Source: an uncultured bacterium
GTDB taxonomy: Bacteria; Actinomycetota; Coriobacteriia; Coriobacteriales; Atopobiaceae
Direction of reading: 5' to 3'
DNA length: 23,334 bases
Assembly (NCBI GenBank): GCA_905215465.1
Contig: CAJMPT010000023.1
Location: 1-23,334 of the forward strand
The notes under the pieces are model-generated. The model did no database searches and was not told the DNA's origin. It saw nothing but the letters and a program-made list of their open reading frames with translations. The position numbers and the translations under genes are program-made. Shown here piece by piece: positions 7,240 to 15,305 of the stretch (position 1 is the first letter of the stretch; the number at the start of each line of letters is the position of its first letter).

Positions 7240-8028
7240 ATGGCCGCCCCCGTCATCGACATCTCCGGCCTCTGGCGCATCTACGAGTCCGCCGCCGGCC
7301 TCACCACCGTGCTGCGCGGCGTCTCGCTGCAGGTCGCGCGCGGGGAGTTTCTTGCCATCATGGGGCCTTCGGGCTCCGGCAAATCGACGCTCATGAACAC
7401 GCTCGGCTGCCTCGACCGCCCGACCGCTGGCTCGTACCGCCTCGAGGGCGTGGAGGTCTCCGAGCTCTCCGAGGACGACCTTGCCTACGTGCGCTCTTCT
7501 CGCCTTGGCTTCGTGTTCCAGTCGTTCAACCTCATGCCGCGCGCCACGGTGCTCAGAAACGTGATGCTCCCGCTCGTCTACTCCGACATCGCGCCGCGCG
7601 AGCGTGAGCTGCTGGCATGGAAGGCCCTACACGCAGTCGGCCTGCCCGAGGAACACTTCCTCCACCGCGCCAACGAGCTCTCCGGCGGCCAGATGCAGCG
7701 CGTCGCCATCGCCCGCGCCCTTGTGAACGACCCGGCGATCATCCTCGCCGACGAGCCCACGGGCAACCTCGACACCGCCACGGGCGAGCTCGTGATGAAG
7801 ACCTTCCGCCGCCTCCAGAAGCGCGGGAAGACCATCGTGCTCATTACCCACGACGCGGAGGTGGCCGCCTGGGCCGACCGAACCGTGCACATCCGAGACG
7901 GTAGGCTGCTCACCGACGAACAGGAGCGCGCCGTCCAGGAGCAGCTTACGGGCGGCGTCGAGGACACGGGCGGCGTCGGAAGCGCTCGGCTCGCGCCCGG
8001 CCGAATCAAGGAGGTACCCACCGTATGA
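7240..8028 (+). CDS. ABC transporter ATPase, MacB/LolD type
   Basis: The protein has 262 residues. It carries Walker A GPSGSGKST (42-50), Q-loop FQSFNLMP (93-100), signature LSGGQ (147-151), Walker B IILADEPTG (167-175) and switch His204 in LITHDAEV. The LolD/MacB subgroup is indicated by GCLDRPTAG after Walker A and by the neighbours. A C-terminal extension of about 40 residues beyond the usual end is Gly/Glu-rich. ATG at 7240 lies 4 bp after the adaptor stop; the ribosome site is weak, suggesting translational coupling, so a frameshift in the upstream gene could lower its expression. Its stop overlaps the permease start as ATGA. It powers the permease by ATP hydrolysis at the inner face of the membrane. 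Confidence 0.93.
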   Translation: MAAPVIDISGLWRIYESAAGLTTVLRGVSLQVARGEFLAIMGPSGSGKSTLMNTLGCLDRPTAGSYRLEGVEVSELSEDDLAYVRSSRLGFVFQSFNLMPRATVLRNVMLPLVYSDIAPRERELLAWKALHAVGLPEEHFLHRANELSGGQMQRVAIARALVNDPAIILADEPTGNLDTATGELVMKTFRRLQKRGKTIVLITHDAEVAAWADRTVHIRDGRLLTDEQERAVQEQLTGGVEDTGGVGSARLAPGRIKEVPTV

Positions 8029-9263
8029 AAGCGCGCGACCTCGCCTACGAGACAGGCTCGGCACTTCTTGCCAACCGGATGCGGACCCTGCTCACCATTC
8101 TCGGCATCGTAATCGGCATCGCCGCCGTGATCGCGCTCACGTCGCTCATCGACGGCATGCGCGCGGCCATTGTGGGCCAGCTCGGCCTCAACGCCGCCCG
8201 CACGGTCGAGATCACGTGTTGGCCGCCGAACAACCGACAGCTCACCGAGGCAGACGTCGAGACCATGGCCCGCGACCTCGCCGGCGACTACGACTTCATA
8301 ACCTGCTGCGCCAACGCCTGGTCGAGCGTGTCGAGCCCGACCTCCTCATCCGAGGAGATGACGATCATAGCCTGTGACGAGAAATTCTTTGAGGCGAGGG
8401 GCCTGAAGGCCCAGAAGGGACGGGTCTTCACCGCCGAGGAGAACGAGGAGTCCTCGATGGTCGTCCTGCTCGGCGGGGCCTCGGTAAAGAAGCTCTTTGG
8501 GCAAGCCGACGCCGATGCCGTGGGAAAGACGGTGCGCATCGGCAACGACACCTATACCGTGGTTGGCACGCTCGAGTCGGACAGCATGCAGGGCGACTGG
8601 GGCGTGGCCTACATCCCCTACCGCACGGCCAAAGTCCGCCTGATCGGCCAGCAGGACAACGCCGCGCTTAGCATCTTCGGCTTTGCTCGCGAGAACGCCG
8701 ACATCTACAGGGTGGCCGAGCGCACCGACTCGTACCTGCGCACGAAGTACAACATCCCCGAGGCCGACCCGGACGGGGGCGGCAGCTCGGAGGAGGGCTA
8801 CTGCCACGTCTCGACGGCCCAGTCTATGCTCGACCAGCTGGAGAGCACGATGTCGTCTTTCCGCCTGATGGCGTTCGCCGTGGCGGGAATCTCGCTTCTA
8901 GTCGGCGGCATCGGCATCATGAACATGATGCTCACCAACGTGACCGAAAGGATCCGAGAGATCGGCCTGCGCAAGGCGCTCGGGGCCAAGCGGGCGGACA
9001 TCACAGCGCAGTTCCTGCTCGAGAGCATCGCGATCTGCATCGCGGGCGGCGTCATCGGCGTCGCCGTGGGCTACGGCGCGGCATGGCTGCTCGCGGGCTT
9101 CGCCGGGTCGAGCCTCGGCTACGAGAGCCTCGTCCCCGTAATCACGCTGCAGACCGCGCTTATGGCGACGGGCATCTGCTGCGGTATCGGCGTGCTGTTC
9201 GGATTCTACCCCGCTCGGCGCGCCGCCCGCCTCGACCCCGTGGAGGCGCTGCGCTACCAGTAA
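8025..9263 (+). CDS. ABC transporter permease, MacB/FtsX fold
   Basis: The protein has 412 residues and the MacB topology. Membrane segment 1 lies at about 22-42 (RTLLTILGIVIGIAAVIALTS), followed by a large extracytoplasmic domain (about 45-280) and three C-terminal segments (about 285-305, 335-360, 372-395). Family signatures are GGIGIMNMMLTNVTERIREIGLRKALGA in the loop after segment 2 and YPARRAARLDPVEALRYQ at the extreme C-terminus. AAGGAGGT at 8008-8015 is 9 nt before the ATG, and the start overlaps the ATPase stop. It should work as a mechanotransmitting or exporting permease with the ATPase and the adaptor; substrates (peptide, antibiotic, lipid) cannot be told. A good terminator follows directly. 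Confidence 0.93.
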   Translation: MKARDLAYETGSALLANRMRTLLTILGIVIGIAAVIALTSLIDGMRAAIVGQLGLNAARTVEITCWPPNNRQLTEADVETMARDLAGDYDFITCCANAWSSVSSPTSSSEEMTIIACDEKFFEARGLKAQKGRVFTAEENEESSMVVLLGGASVKKLFGQADADAVGKTVRIGNDTYTVVGTLESDSMQGDWGVAYIPYRTAKVRLIGQQDNAALSIFGFARENADIYRVAERTDSYLRTKYNIPEADPDGGGSSEEGYCHVSTAQSMLDQLESTMSSFRLMAFAVAGISLLVGGIGIMNMMLTNVTERIREIGLRKALGAKRADITAQFLLESIAICIAGGVIGVAVGYGAAWLLAGFAGSSLGYESLVPVITLQTALMATGICCGIGVLFGFYPARRAARLDPVEALRYQ

Positions 9264-9265
9264 CT

Positions 9266-9301
9266 AGGAAGGGCGCTCTGCCGCGGTCGGCGCCCTTCCT
9301 T
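9266..9301 (+). terminator. Terminator of the ABC export cluster
   Basis: Perfect 11-bp stem, AGGAAGGGCGC (9266-9276) with GCGCCCTTCCT (9290-9300), 13-nt loop, 2 bp after the permease stop. The T-rich tail is short (CTTGTG). Confidence 0.8.
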
Positions 9302-9311
9302 GTGCCCAACT

Positions 9312-9367
9312 CCCCCACGGCGGATGGATTTCGGGTTTTCGACCCAGATGCGTCCGCCGTGTAGGGG
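9312..9367. terminator. Second hairpin between convergent export cluster and rpiR-type gene
   Basis: CACGGCGGA (9316-9324) pairs with TCCGCCGTG (9353-9361), with CCCC/GGGG possible outside and GGG/CCC inside. It lies about 40 bp after the minus-strand stop at 9406 and may serve that gene. No T-tract follows on the minus strand. Confidence 0.45.
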
Positions 9368-9405
9368 CTGATTCTTCTTGGTGGGTTTGCGGGAAGGCGC
9401 GGCGG

Positions 9406-10245
9406 CTATTCGCGGCGCTCGGAGAACGCCGCCACAATGCCCCCGCGATACGCGGCGGCATACTTTTTGCGGTCTTGCTGATATACGCTTGCGACCAGCG
9501 TATCGGTCATGAGCATCACGCCCGCGTCCACTCCCATTGACGTCATCGGCGTCGAGCGGTCGGCGACCTCGATAACGCGCAGGCTCGAGGTCGCAAGCCT
9601 CGAGAGAGGGTTATCCGACGCGTCGCAGATTGCTAACACGGGGATTCCCTTGGCCACAGCGGCCTTCGCCACCCCCACCGGTTCGACTTTGTCTCCCGAT
9701 TTTGAGACGACAACCAGCAGATCTTTGTTCGGGTCGAGCGTCCGCAGGCGTCGCTTAACCTGGATAATCTCAGCATCGCAGTAGGCGTTCTTTCCAAGCC
9801 CGACCAATGACCAGCACAAGCGGGACGTCAACAAACCGCTCTCCATGCATCCATAGCAAATGATGGTGTCCGCCCCATCGACAAGACGGACCGCCTGGGC
9901 CAGATTATCCTCGGTATTGCTTCTTACGACGCCTTTTAGAAGCTCGTGGTACTTTGCTTCGATCTTGCTCATGACGGTGAATAACCCGTCGTCATTCTGT
10001 ATCTCGGTGCTCAAATCACCGGAACTTTTGATATCGGCGATCATCTCGCCGAACATTGAGTACCCCATCTTTTTCGAGAAGCGCATGACAGTCGACTGCC
10101 CCACGTCGAGACGCCGGGCGAGCTCGTGCGAGGTCACGTCCTCAATCTCGTCGCCGTTCATGATGAGATAGTCGGCGACCTTTCTCTCCGCCATGGTGAA
10201 TTTAGGGTAGAGACTCTTGACCCTTGTGGTGAACAGCGCAATCAC
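9406..10245 (-). CDS. MurR/RpiR-family transcriptional regulator (HTH + SIS)
   Basis: The protein has 279 residues. An N-terminal RpiR helix-turn-helix domain (about 1-77) includes MAERKVADYLI and the recognition region ELARRLDVGQSTVMRFSKKMGYSMF. A SIS sugar-phosphate-binding domain (about 100-240) includes VVSKSGDKVEP. Such regulators sense phosphosugars and control the operon beside them, so the PTS operon just upstream is the likely target. The start chosen is GTG at 10245, because the family aligns from MIALFTTRVKSLYP. The ribosome site is poor (GGAC 4 nt before). The gene begins only about 5 bp after the T-run of the PTS operon terminator, so it is probably transcribed by read-through. 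The alternative ATG at 10194 would remove the first 17 residues of the domain. Confidence 0.9.
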   Translation of the reverse strand: MIALFTTRVKSLYPKFTMAERKVADYLIMNGDEIEDVTSHELARRLDVGQSTVMRFSKKMGYSMFGEMIADIKSSGDLSTEIQNDDGLFTVMSKIEAKYHELLKGVVRSNTEDNLAQAVRLVDGADTIICYGCMESGLLTSRLCWSLVGLGKNAYCDAEIIQVKRRLRTLDPNKDLLVVVSKSGDKVEPVGVAKAAVAKGIPVLAICDASDNPLSRLATSSLRVIEVADRSTPMTSMGVDAGVMLMTDTLVASVYQQDRKKYAAAYRGGIVAAFSERRE

Positions 10246-10249
10246 CGTC

Positions 10250-10286
10250 CAAATAAAAAGGGCCGGGGAAGATCAACTTCCCCGGC
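10250..10286 (-). terminator. Rho-independent terminator of the PTS operon
   Basis: GCCGGGGAAG (10262-10271) pairs perfectly with CTTCCCCGGC (10277-10286), 5-nt loop. On the minus strand this is followed by CCTTTTTATTT (10260-10250). It sits 25 bp after the EIIA stop and directly before the regulator's start. Confidence 0.9.
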
Positions 10287-10310
10287 ATAGGCGTACTACC
10301 AGAGGCAATG

Positions 10311-10733
10311 TTAGAGGTCCTCTTCCTCATCAATCATATCCGACCGGCCGGCGCTTTCCTCAAAAAACCCGACTCCTCCGGGAACCGACGCGCAAAGAAG
10401 GTCCACGACTTCCGAGGCCTTCGGCCCATCCTCAATGCTCAGAGCCGCTTCCAGGATCGCAGCCAAGTTCATTCCGGCAACGACCTTAACCTGGTCGTTC
10501 TCATGCGCAATCATACAGGCACGGTTGTAGGGGGTGCCGCCGACCAAGTCGCAGATGATCACGACCTCCTCGCCACATTCCGCGATGTCCCTCAGGCGGG
10601 ACTCGAACTCATCCGGCGAGTCGACCGGGGTGAAATCGGCAAACAATACAGCTTCCTCATTACCGGAAAGCATAGCGACGGCAGATGCAACGCCCGAAGC
10701 GTAATGCCCGTGCCCAGCAAGTACCAATCTCAT
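10311..10733 (-). CDS. PTS EIIA component, mannose/fructose/sorbose family
   Basis: The protein has 140 residues. The N-terminal strand LVLAGHGHYASG places His8 in the position of the phosphorylated His of EIIA-Man (GTHG). CDLVGGTPYNRA (about 61-72) and VVAGMNLAAILEA are the other conserved segments. An acidic tail ends the protein. It takes phosphate from HPr and passes it to EIIB in the cytoplasm. ATG at 10733 overlaps the stop of the upstream dehydrogenase gene as ATGA, and AAGGAG lies 8-10 nt before it. It is the last structural gene of the operon. Here EIIA is a separate short protein, not fused to EIIB as in E. coli ManX. Confidence 0.92.
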   Translation of the reverse strand: MRLVLAGHGHYASGVASAVAMLSGNEEAVLFADFTPVDSPDEFESRLRDIAECGEEVVIICDLVGGTPYNRACMIAHENDQVKVVAGMNLAAILEAALSIEDGPKASEVVDLLCASVPGGVGFFEESAGRSDMIDEEEDL

Positions 10734-11962
10734 CGGGTTATCTCTCCTTCTGCAGGCTTGGGCTTCTCAGCCCCCTCCAAACATTGAATTTCCTGGGCAA
10801 AACCGACCAAGAGACGGCAGGCGATTGCCTCGTCGGGAACGGACGGATTCAAACCCGTAATAGTGACGACTGCATTCTCGAGCGGCATCGAAGCGAGAAT
10901 CTCCTCGATCTTTGCGGCCTGCTCGTCGCCCGTGTTGGGAACAAAGAACCCATAGGCGGCGGCGCGAAGAATAAAGAAAGGCATGATGCCGTGCTTCAAG
11001 CAAAGCAGTGCAGGACCGAGGAAGCGCTCACCCCTGCAGAGCTTACGGATGGGCTGTCTGACAACGCGCTCGATGCGATCGCGGAAATAAGGGCTGCTGA
11101 ACTTGCCCAGCATGGTCTCGAGCAGCGAGTCGTCCGGCACGGGGATGCCGAACTCGGCCTCAAGGGCTCGCCTTCCCTCTCTCCAGGCTTTTCCCGCAAG
11201 GTCGGCGCAGAGCTCGTCGGACGCGGCGTCGTTAAGGTATTCGTAGCCCTTGTACGCCCCCATGAAGCCAAGCGAGCAGTGAAGGAGATTCTCGCTCCAG
11301 ATCTTCTCGGCCATGCTCAGCTCGACATCATTCGAGCGCTGGAAAAAGGACGGGTACTCATACCCCTCGTCGAAGAAGAAGCGGTCCTCGACCGGAAGAA
11401 TGGGCTTATCATCCCCCTCAAGGGCGAGCGGCTCCGCGTCCGGGTCGGACGAGAAGGTCACCTTACGGTTGGCCTTTGAGGTAATGAGGGCGACCTGACC
11501 ATCGAGCACGGCAAGCTCGCCTGCGTCAAGCAGCTTCTCCAAGGCACCCTCGAAATAGCTGCGAAGCCCGACGAAGTTGCCGCCAATGATCACCGCCGCC
11601 TTATTGGTCATGCCCTCCTCGATTCGCAGGCGAATCATATCGGCAAGGTCTTGGGCCACGGCATCAAAGGAAGCGGGGAAGACCGCAATCGCCACGAACT
11701 CCGAGTCGGCGAGCCTGCGCAGATAGGCCCCACGGTCCGCCCGGACATCAAATACCTCAAAACCATCGACGCGAATCTGCTTAAACGCGCCCGTGTCAAG
11801 ATCGGTCTGTTTGGTGACGAAGTAGCCCTGCTCGCGGAGAGCGCGCACAAGATCGGCGTTGATGTCCGCAAAGGCGATGTCGAATCCGCCCTCAGAGAAA
11901 AACAGCTCGCCGAATGTCCCTCGACCTGTGCGACCGGCGCCGATGATCGTCACCTTTCTCAT
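10730..11962 (-). CDS. Mannitol-1-phosphate 5-dehydrogenase-like polyol phosphate dehydrogenase
   Basis: The protein has 410 residues. The start is ATG at 11962, overlapping the ManA stop as ATGA; a longer open frame upstream is not used. The N-terminal NAD-binding fold starts VTIIGAGRTGRG (4-15), with the acidic strand end FADIN. The catalytic signature K-x4-N-x2-H of the long-chain polyol dehydrogenases is present as KIWSENLLH (Lys220, Asn225, His228). Members oxidise a hexitol phosphate to fructose-6-phosphate or a related ketose phosphate with NAD. The sequence is diverged from textbook MtlD, and with a mannose-class PTS the substrate may differ from mannitol-1-phosphate. Its place between manA and EIIA suggests it handles the imported phosphosugar. 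Confidence 0.8.
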   Translation of the reverse strand: MRKVTIIGAGRTGRGTFGELFFSEGGFDIAFADINADLVRALREQGYFVTKQTDLDTGAFKQIRVDGFEVFDVRADRGAYLRRLADSEFVAIAVFPASFDAVAQDLADMIRLRIEEGMTNKAAVIIGGNFVGLRSYFEGALEKLLDAGELAVLDGQVALITSKANRKVTFSSDPDAEPLALEGDDKPILPVEDRFFFDEGYEYPSFFQRSNDVELSMAEKIWSENLLHCSLGFMGAYKGYEYLNDAASDELCADLAGKAWREGRRALEAEFGIPVPDDSLLETMLGKFSSPYFRDRIERVVRQPIRKLCRGERFLGPALLCLKHGIMPFFILRAAAYGFFVPNTGDEQAAKIEEILASMPLENAVVTITGLNPSVPDEAIACRLLVGFAQEIQCLEGAEKPKPAEGEITR

Positions 11963-12918
11963 TCGGCGCACTCCTTCTTTTCGTGATAGCTGATCGCGAT
12001 GCAGTCCATCTTTCCGGAAAGCTCCAGCGGGCCGTACCCGACAGGGATGAAGAGCGTCTCTCCCAGCGAGATGGCCTCGCCGCACACGGTACCGCTCCCG
12101 CCAACGCACGTCACAAAGAGGAAGCTGTCGTGCTCAAAGGACGCCTCGCCGTCGACCTTGTAGCGCAGGGCGACGTATTCGCCGGGGACGTCGTGATACA
12201 CGAATCGAGTCACGCCGTCCTTCTTGACGCCCTCCGGACGCTCCGCCTTAAAGGGGAGCTCCGGGAAGCTCGCGCAGGCGCAGACGTCGTCGATGCTGAG
12301 CGGGCGGGCGGGGTCGTTGCGGTCGTTGTCATAGAAACGGTACGTGATGTCGCTGTTCGTGCCGAAGGTCGCGGAGACCTTGCCGGAGCCCCAGCCGCCA
12401 TGGATCACGCCGGCGGGCGTGTGGACGAAGTCGCCGTCTTTGACCTCGAGCTTCGTGAAGAGCGCGTCCCAGTCCTTCTCGTCGATGCAGCGCCTGAACT
12501 CCTTAGCGTCCATGGGCTTATGGCCAAAGAGCCACATGCCCTTCTCGTCGGACTCGTCCAGGGTGATCGCGCCGGAGACCTTGCCGCGACAACCTTCATG
12601 CGCCATGGCGTATTCATCGCCGGGGTGGGACTGGTAGGACTGGAAGCCCTCGTTGCACGTGATCGTCATCCTTACGGGGAACACCTCGTCGGAGCAGCCG
12701 AAGAGCTCGCGGTGCGTCTGGTAAAGCTCGGAGAGCGTCATGCCCGTGCCCGTCACCGGGTTATCGAGCTCGCCGGGAAGCGCAAGAACGCTGTAGATCG
12801 TGCCGACGTTTTCCAGATCGGTCTTCAGGCCAAAGCGGTCGATGAGCTTATGGCCTGCCCACACAAAGGACTTGTACAGGGGCTCGATGCGGTATACGGA
12901 GTGATTGCTTATCTCCAT
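11959..12918 (-). CDS. manA: Class I mannose-6-phosphate isomerase
   Basis: The protein has 319 residues, the short form common in Firmicutes and Actinobacteria. The cupin metal site is seen as FQSYQSHPGDEYA (92-104; Gln96 and His98) and GDFVHTPAGVIHGGW (about 161-175). It interconverts mannose-6-phosphate and fructose-6-phosphate in the cytoplasm, feeding glycolysis. ATG at 12918 has AGAGGG about 7 nt upstream and lies 15 bp after the EIID stop. The gene then overlaps the dehydrogenase start by 4 bp. Its presence inside a mannose-class PTS operon points to mannose or a mannose-yielding sugar as one substrate, but the companion dehydrogenase complicates this. Some operon-borne homologues of this class act on other sugar phosphates. 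Confidence 0.9.
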   Translation of the reverse strand: MEISNHSVYRIEPLYKSFVWAGHKLIDRFGLKTDLENVGTIYSVLALPGELDNPVTGTGMTLSELYQTHRELFGCSDEVFPVRMTITCNEGFQSYQSHPGDEYAMAHEGCRGKVSGAITLDESDEKGMWLFGHKPMDAKEFRRCIDEKDWDALFTKLEVKDGDFVHTPAGVIHGGWGSGKVSATFGTNSDITYRFYDNDRNDPARPLSIDDVCACASFPELPFKAERPEGVKKDGVTRFVYHDVPGEYVALRYKVDGEASFEHDSFLFVTCVGGSGTVCGEAISLGETLFIPVGYGPLELSGKMDCIAISYHEKKECAE

Positions 12919-12933
12919 AGGTTGCCCTCTCTG

Positions 12934-13800
12934 CTACAGAATTCCGACGAGGCCGAGCACCACGACGATGCCCATAAGGCCGAAAATCACCTTGGTTACG
13001 GACATGCCCTTCTTGGAGAGCAAATACCAGCAGCCGATGACCAGAAGCAGGCTCAGCAGGTTGGGAAAGATGCCGTTGATGACGTCCTGCAACACCACGG
13101 GCGTTGCGTCGGCGGAAGCCGCGAACGACAGCGGCGTGGACAGCTTCACGTAGGACGCGGACAGCGCGCCGATGACGATGATTCCGAAGAGCTGGACCGC
13201 GGTCTTGATGCGGTCCATCGCGGTGCCCATCAGCGTCGAAACGGCGTCCTTACCGAGGGTGTAGCCGTTGTTGAAGAGGACGCGCGCATAGGCCCACAGC
13301 AGAATCGGGGTCGCAATGATGAAGAGCACGACGCCAAGCGGGCTCAGGACATCGCCCGCGCCGGTAAGCGAGATGGCGATGGTGGTGAGCAGCGGAAGAA
13401 TCGTCGCCTGGACAAGGGAATCGCCCACGCCGGCGAGCGGGCCCATAAGCGAGGACTTGACGGTTCGGATCATCTCGTCGCTTACCGGCTTGCCCAGGGC
13501 CTTCTGCTCCTCCATGCCGACGAGGATTCCCCACAGCACGCTCGCCGTCGTCTGCTCGGTGTTGATGAAGTCGAACATGCGCAGCATGCCCTCGCGCTGG
13601 CCGTCCTTGTCGTAGTACTTCTTGTAAAGAGGGGCCATATCGTAGGCATAGCAGTTACCGTGCCAGTTCTCGAGGTTGCAGCAGGTCAGATACCTGAGCT
13701 GGTAACGCCAAAAGAGGCGGTCGAGCTCTTCTTTGGTCAACGGCTCGCTGCAGATGGGCTCGGAGCTCTGCTCGGCCTCGTTCTTGATGATGTCGCTCAT
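12934..13800 (-). CDS. PTS EIID component, mannose family
   Basis: The protein has 288 residues. The cytoplasmic N-terminal part contains the family's conserved Q-L-R-Y-L...E-N-W...C-Y region (about 34-53), MLRMFDFINTEQTTASVLWGILVGMEEQ and SSLMGPLAGVGDSLVQATILPL. The C-terminal half is hydrophobic, including a segment near 262-287. EIID forms the membrane channel with EIIC and is found only in the mannose superfamily of PTS. ATG at 13800 follows the EIIC stop by 5 bp; GGAG is about 12 nt upstream, within the end of EIIC. No defects are visible. Confidence 0.93.
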   Translation of the reverse strand: MSDIIKNEAEQSSEPICSEPLTKEELDRLFWRYQLRYLTCCNLENWHGNCYAYDMAPLYKKYYDKDGQREGMLRMFDFINTEQTTASVLWGILVGMEEQKALGKPVSDEMIRTVKSSLMGPLAGVGDSLVQATILPLLTTIAISLTGAGDVLSPLGVVLFIIATPILLWAYARVLFNNGYTLGKDAVSTLMGTAMDRIKTAVQLFGIIVIGALSASYVKLSTPLSFAASADATPVVLQDVINGIFPNLLSLLLVIGCWYLLSKKGMSVTKVIFGLMGIVVVLGLVGIL

Positions 13801-13805
13801 TGTTT

Positions 13806-14618
13806 TTACAGCTCCACTTCGTCATCGTCGGTGAACACGTTCGCGCTTGCGCTTGCAGTCGATGCCTCAGGACGAGAGTCGATCTTCCAGTACAGGAACG
13901 CCAGAGCGGCGCCAAAGATGGCAATGGGGATGAAGCCCATGCCCATGGAGGAAACCATCATGAAGCCCAGGACAAAGAAGATGAACATCCAGTTGCCGAC
14001 AATGTTGAACTTGAGCAGCATGGCCATACCGACGGCGGGCAGGACGCCTCCAAGAAGGCCAAGCGCGTGCATGACGTTCTGCGGGACGACGGCAAGCAGG
14101 CTGTCCACAGCGCCGGTGCCCAGGTACATCAGGACGAAAACGACCGCGAAGTTCATGGCCGCCAGGAATGCCTGAGGAAGAATGACGTTGCCGAGCTCGA
14201 TCTTCTTGTAGTCGACCTCCTCGATGCCCTTACGGACGATTCCGGTGCACACCGTGTTGAAGGCACGCATCACGTGAGTAAGGTTTGCGGTAAGGATGGA
14301 GATCGGCGCCGCGATCGCAAGGGCGGTACCGGTATCCAGACCGTTGATAATCGCGATGGCCATAACAGGATAAGAAACAACGCCCACGTCAATGGAAACT
14401 GCTCCGCCAACCGCGAAGGCACCCATGTAGGCAAGCTGAAACGCGACTCCAAGCTCAAGGCCCTTTTGCACATCGCCAAAAAGAAGTCCCACAAGGAGGC
14501 CTCCCACAAGCGGTCTCTGGAGCGTATAGCGCCCGAACACCATTCCCCCGAAGGAAGCAAACGTATTTGTGAGGTGATAAAGAAGCGCGACAAGAAGTAC
14601 CTGAACGAAATAAGCCAT
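13806..14618 (-). CDS. PTS EIIC component, mannose/sorbose family
   Basis: The protein has 270 residues and is highly hydrophobic, with multiple membrane helices. Family segments include RPLVGGLLVGLLFGDVQKGLELG (about 35-57) and a run of conserved small residues in FQLAYMGAFAVGGAVSID. EIIC binds and translocates the sugar, which EIIB phosphorylates. ATG at 14618 follows the EIIB stop by 1 bp, so translation is probably coupled. The C-terminus is a polar, acidic tail. Substrate specificity within the family (mannose, fructose, sorbose, galactosamine and others) cannot be assigned reliably by eye. Confidence 0.93.
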   Translation of the reverse strand: MAYFVQVLLVALLYHLTNTFASFGGMVFGRYTLQRPLVGGLLVGLLFGDVQKGLELGVAFQLAYMGAFAVGGAVSIDVGVVSYPVMAIAIINGLDTGTALAIAAPISILTANLTHVMRAFNTVCTGIVRKGIEEVDYKKIELGNVILPQAFLAAMNFAVVFVLMYLGTGAVDSLLAVVPQNVMHALGLLGGVLPAVGMAMLLKFNIVGNWMFIFFVLGFMMVSSMGMGFIPIAIFGAALAFLYWKIDSRPEASTASASANVFTDDDEVEL

Positions 14619-14619
14619 G

Positions 14620-15105
14620 TTAGATGCCAGCCTTTCTCTTTGCCTCGGGCCAGGAAAGATCAGGGGTAGTGAACGCAGGATTGATGATCAGCTTGACGCC
14701 GCGGGAATCCAGATAATTCAACGCATCGATCTGGGGCTCCGTGAGGTACAGCATCTTTTCGACGAGCTTTGCGCCGTCACAGTTGGGCTGCGGACCGCAG
14801 TTGAGGGCGCCGTCGAACTCAAAGCCCTGCTCCGCGAGCTCCTGAGCAGTCTCGGGCGTCTTGAAGATCACGAGATAGCGCTTCTTTGACGCAGATGCCT
14901 CGGGCAGCTTCTCGAGAGCTTTCTTGACAGAAAAACCGAGCACGCGAATGGATCCGAGCGTGTTTGCGAAGACTCCGAGCATGAACTTGTCCCGAGAGAT
15001 CTCATCATCGACGATGATCACGCCATCGACCGGGTTCTCTTTCGTCACCCTCGTTGTCGTCTGGCCATGCACCACACGACTGTCCACGCGATAGTGAGCG
15101 ATCAA
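14620..15105 (-). CDS. PTS EIIB component, mannose/sorbose family
   Basis: The protein has 161 residues. The start chosen is TTG at 15105, giving MIAHYRVDSRVVHGQ, which aligns with the usual EIIB N-terminus (R-x-D-x-R-x-x-H-G-Q) where His13 accepts phosphate. GGAGAGG lies about 10 nt upstream. The open frame continues upstream but has no family similarity there. It receives phosphate from EIIA and transfers it to the sugar entering through EIIC/EIID. It is the first gene of the operon EIIB-EIIC-EIID-manA-dehydrogenase-EIIA. TTG initiation may keep expression moderate. A GTG inside the gene would cut off the active site, so it is not favoured. Confidence 0.88.
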   Translation of the reverse strand: MIAHYRVDSRVVHGQTTTRVTKENPVDGVIIVDDEISRDKFMLGVFANTLGSIRVLGFSVKKALEKLPEASASKKRYLVIFKTPETAQELAEQGFEFDGALNCGPQPNCDGAKLVEKMLYLTEPQIDALNYLDSRGVKLIINPAFTTPDLSWPEAKRKAGI

Positions 15106-15185
15106 TTCAATACCCCTCTCCAATTCCGGATTCAATGTCTGTAAGGAAGGCCTCCGACGATATAATCGCACAACGCGGATTGAAA

Positions 15186-15235
15186 TGAACCAAGAGAACC
15201 GAATTAAGTCGTGAGTGGCTGGTTTATTTGGTTCA
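15186..15235. promoter_or_regulatory. Candidate operator of the PTS operon (15-bp inverted pair)
   Basis: TGAACCAAGAGAACC (15186-15200) and GGTTTATTTGGTTCA (15221-15235) are inverted copies, 12 of 15 positions matching, with perfect outer TGAACCAA/TTGGTTCA. The centre-to-centre distance is 35 bp. A weak minus-strand -10 (TTATAT/TATATC around 15159-15166) lies just downstream, and the proximal arm would overlap the -35 area. An RpiR-type dimer of dimers is a plausible binder; no protein evidence exists. Confidence 0.5.
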
Positions 15236-15249
15236 GCGGTATACAAAGA

Positions 15250-15275
15250 AACCCCCCTGCCGTAAGGCAGGGGGT
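15250..15275 (-). terminator. Rho-independent terminator of hisS
   Basis: CCCCCTGCC (15253-15261) pairs with GGCAGGGGG (15266-15274) across a 4-nt loop. On the minus strand it is followed by GTTTCTTTG. It lies about 30 bp after the hisS stop. Confidence 0.88.
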
Positions 15276-15305
15276 CTCGTTGGCGGTTCGCGTGTTGCCT
15301 CGAGC

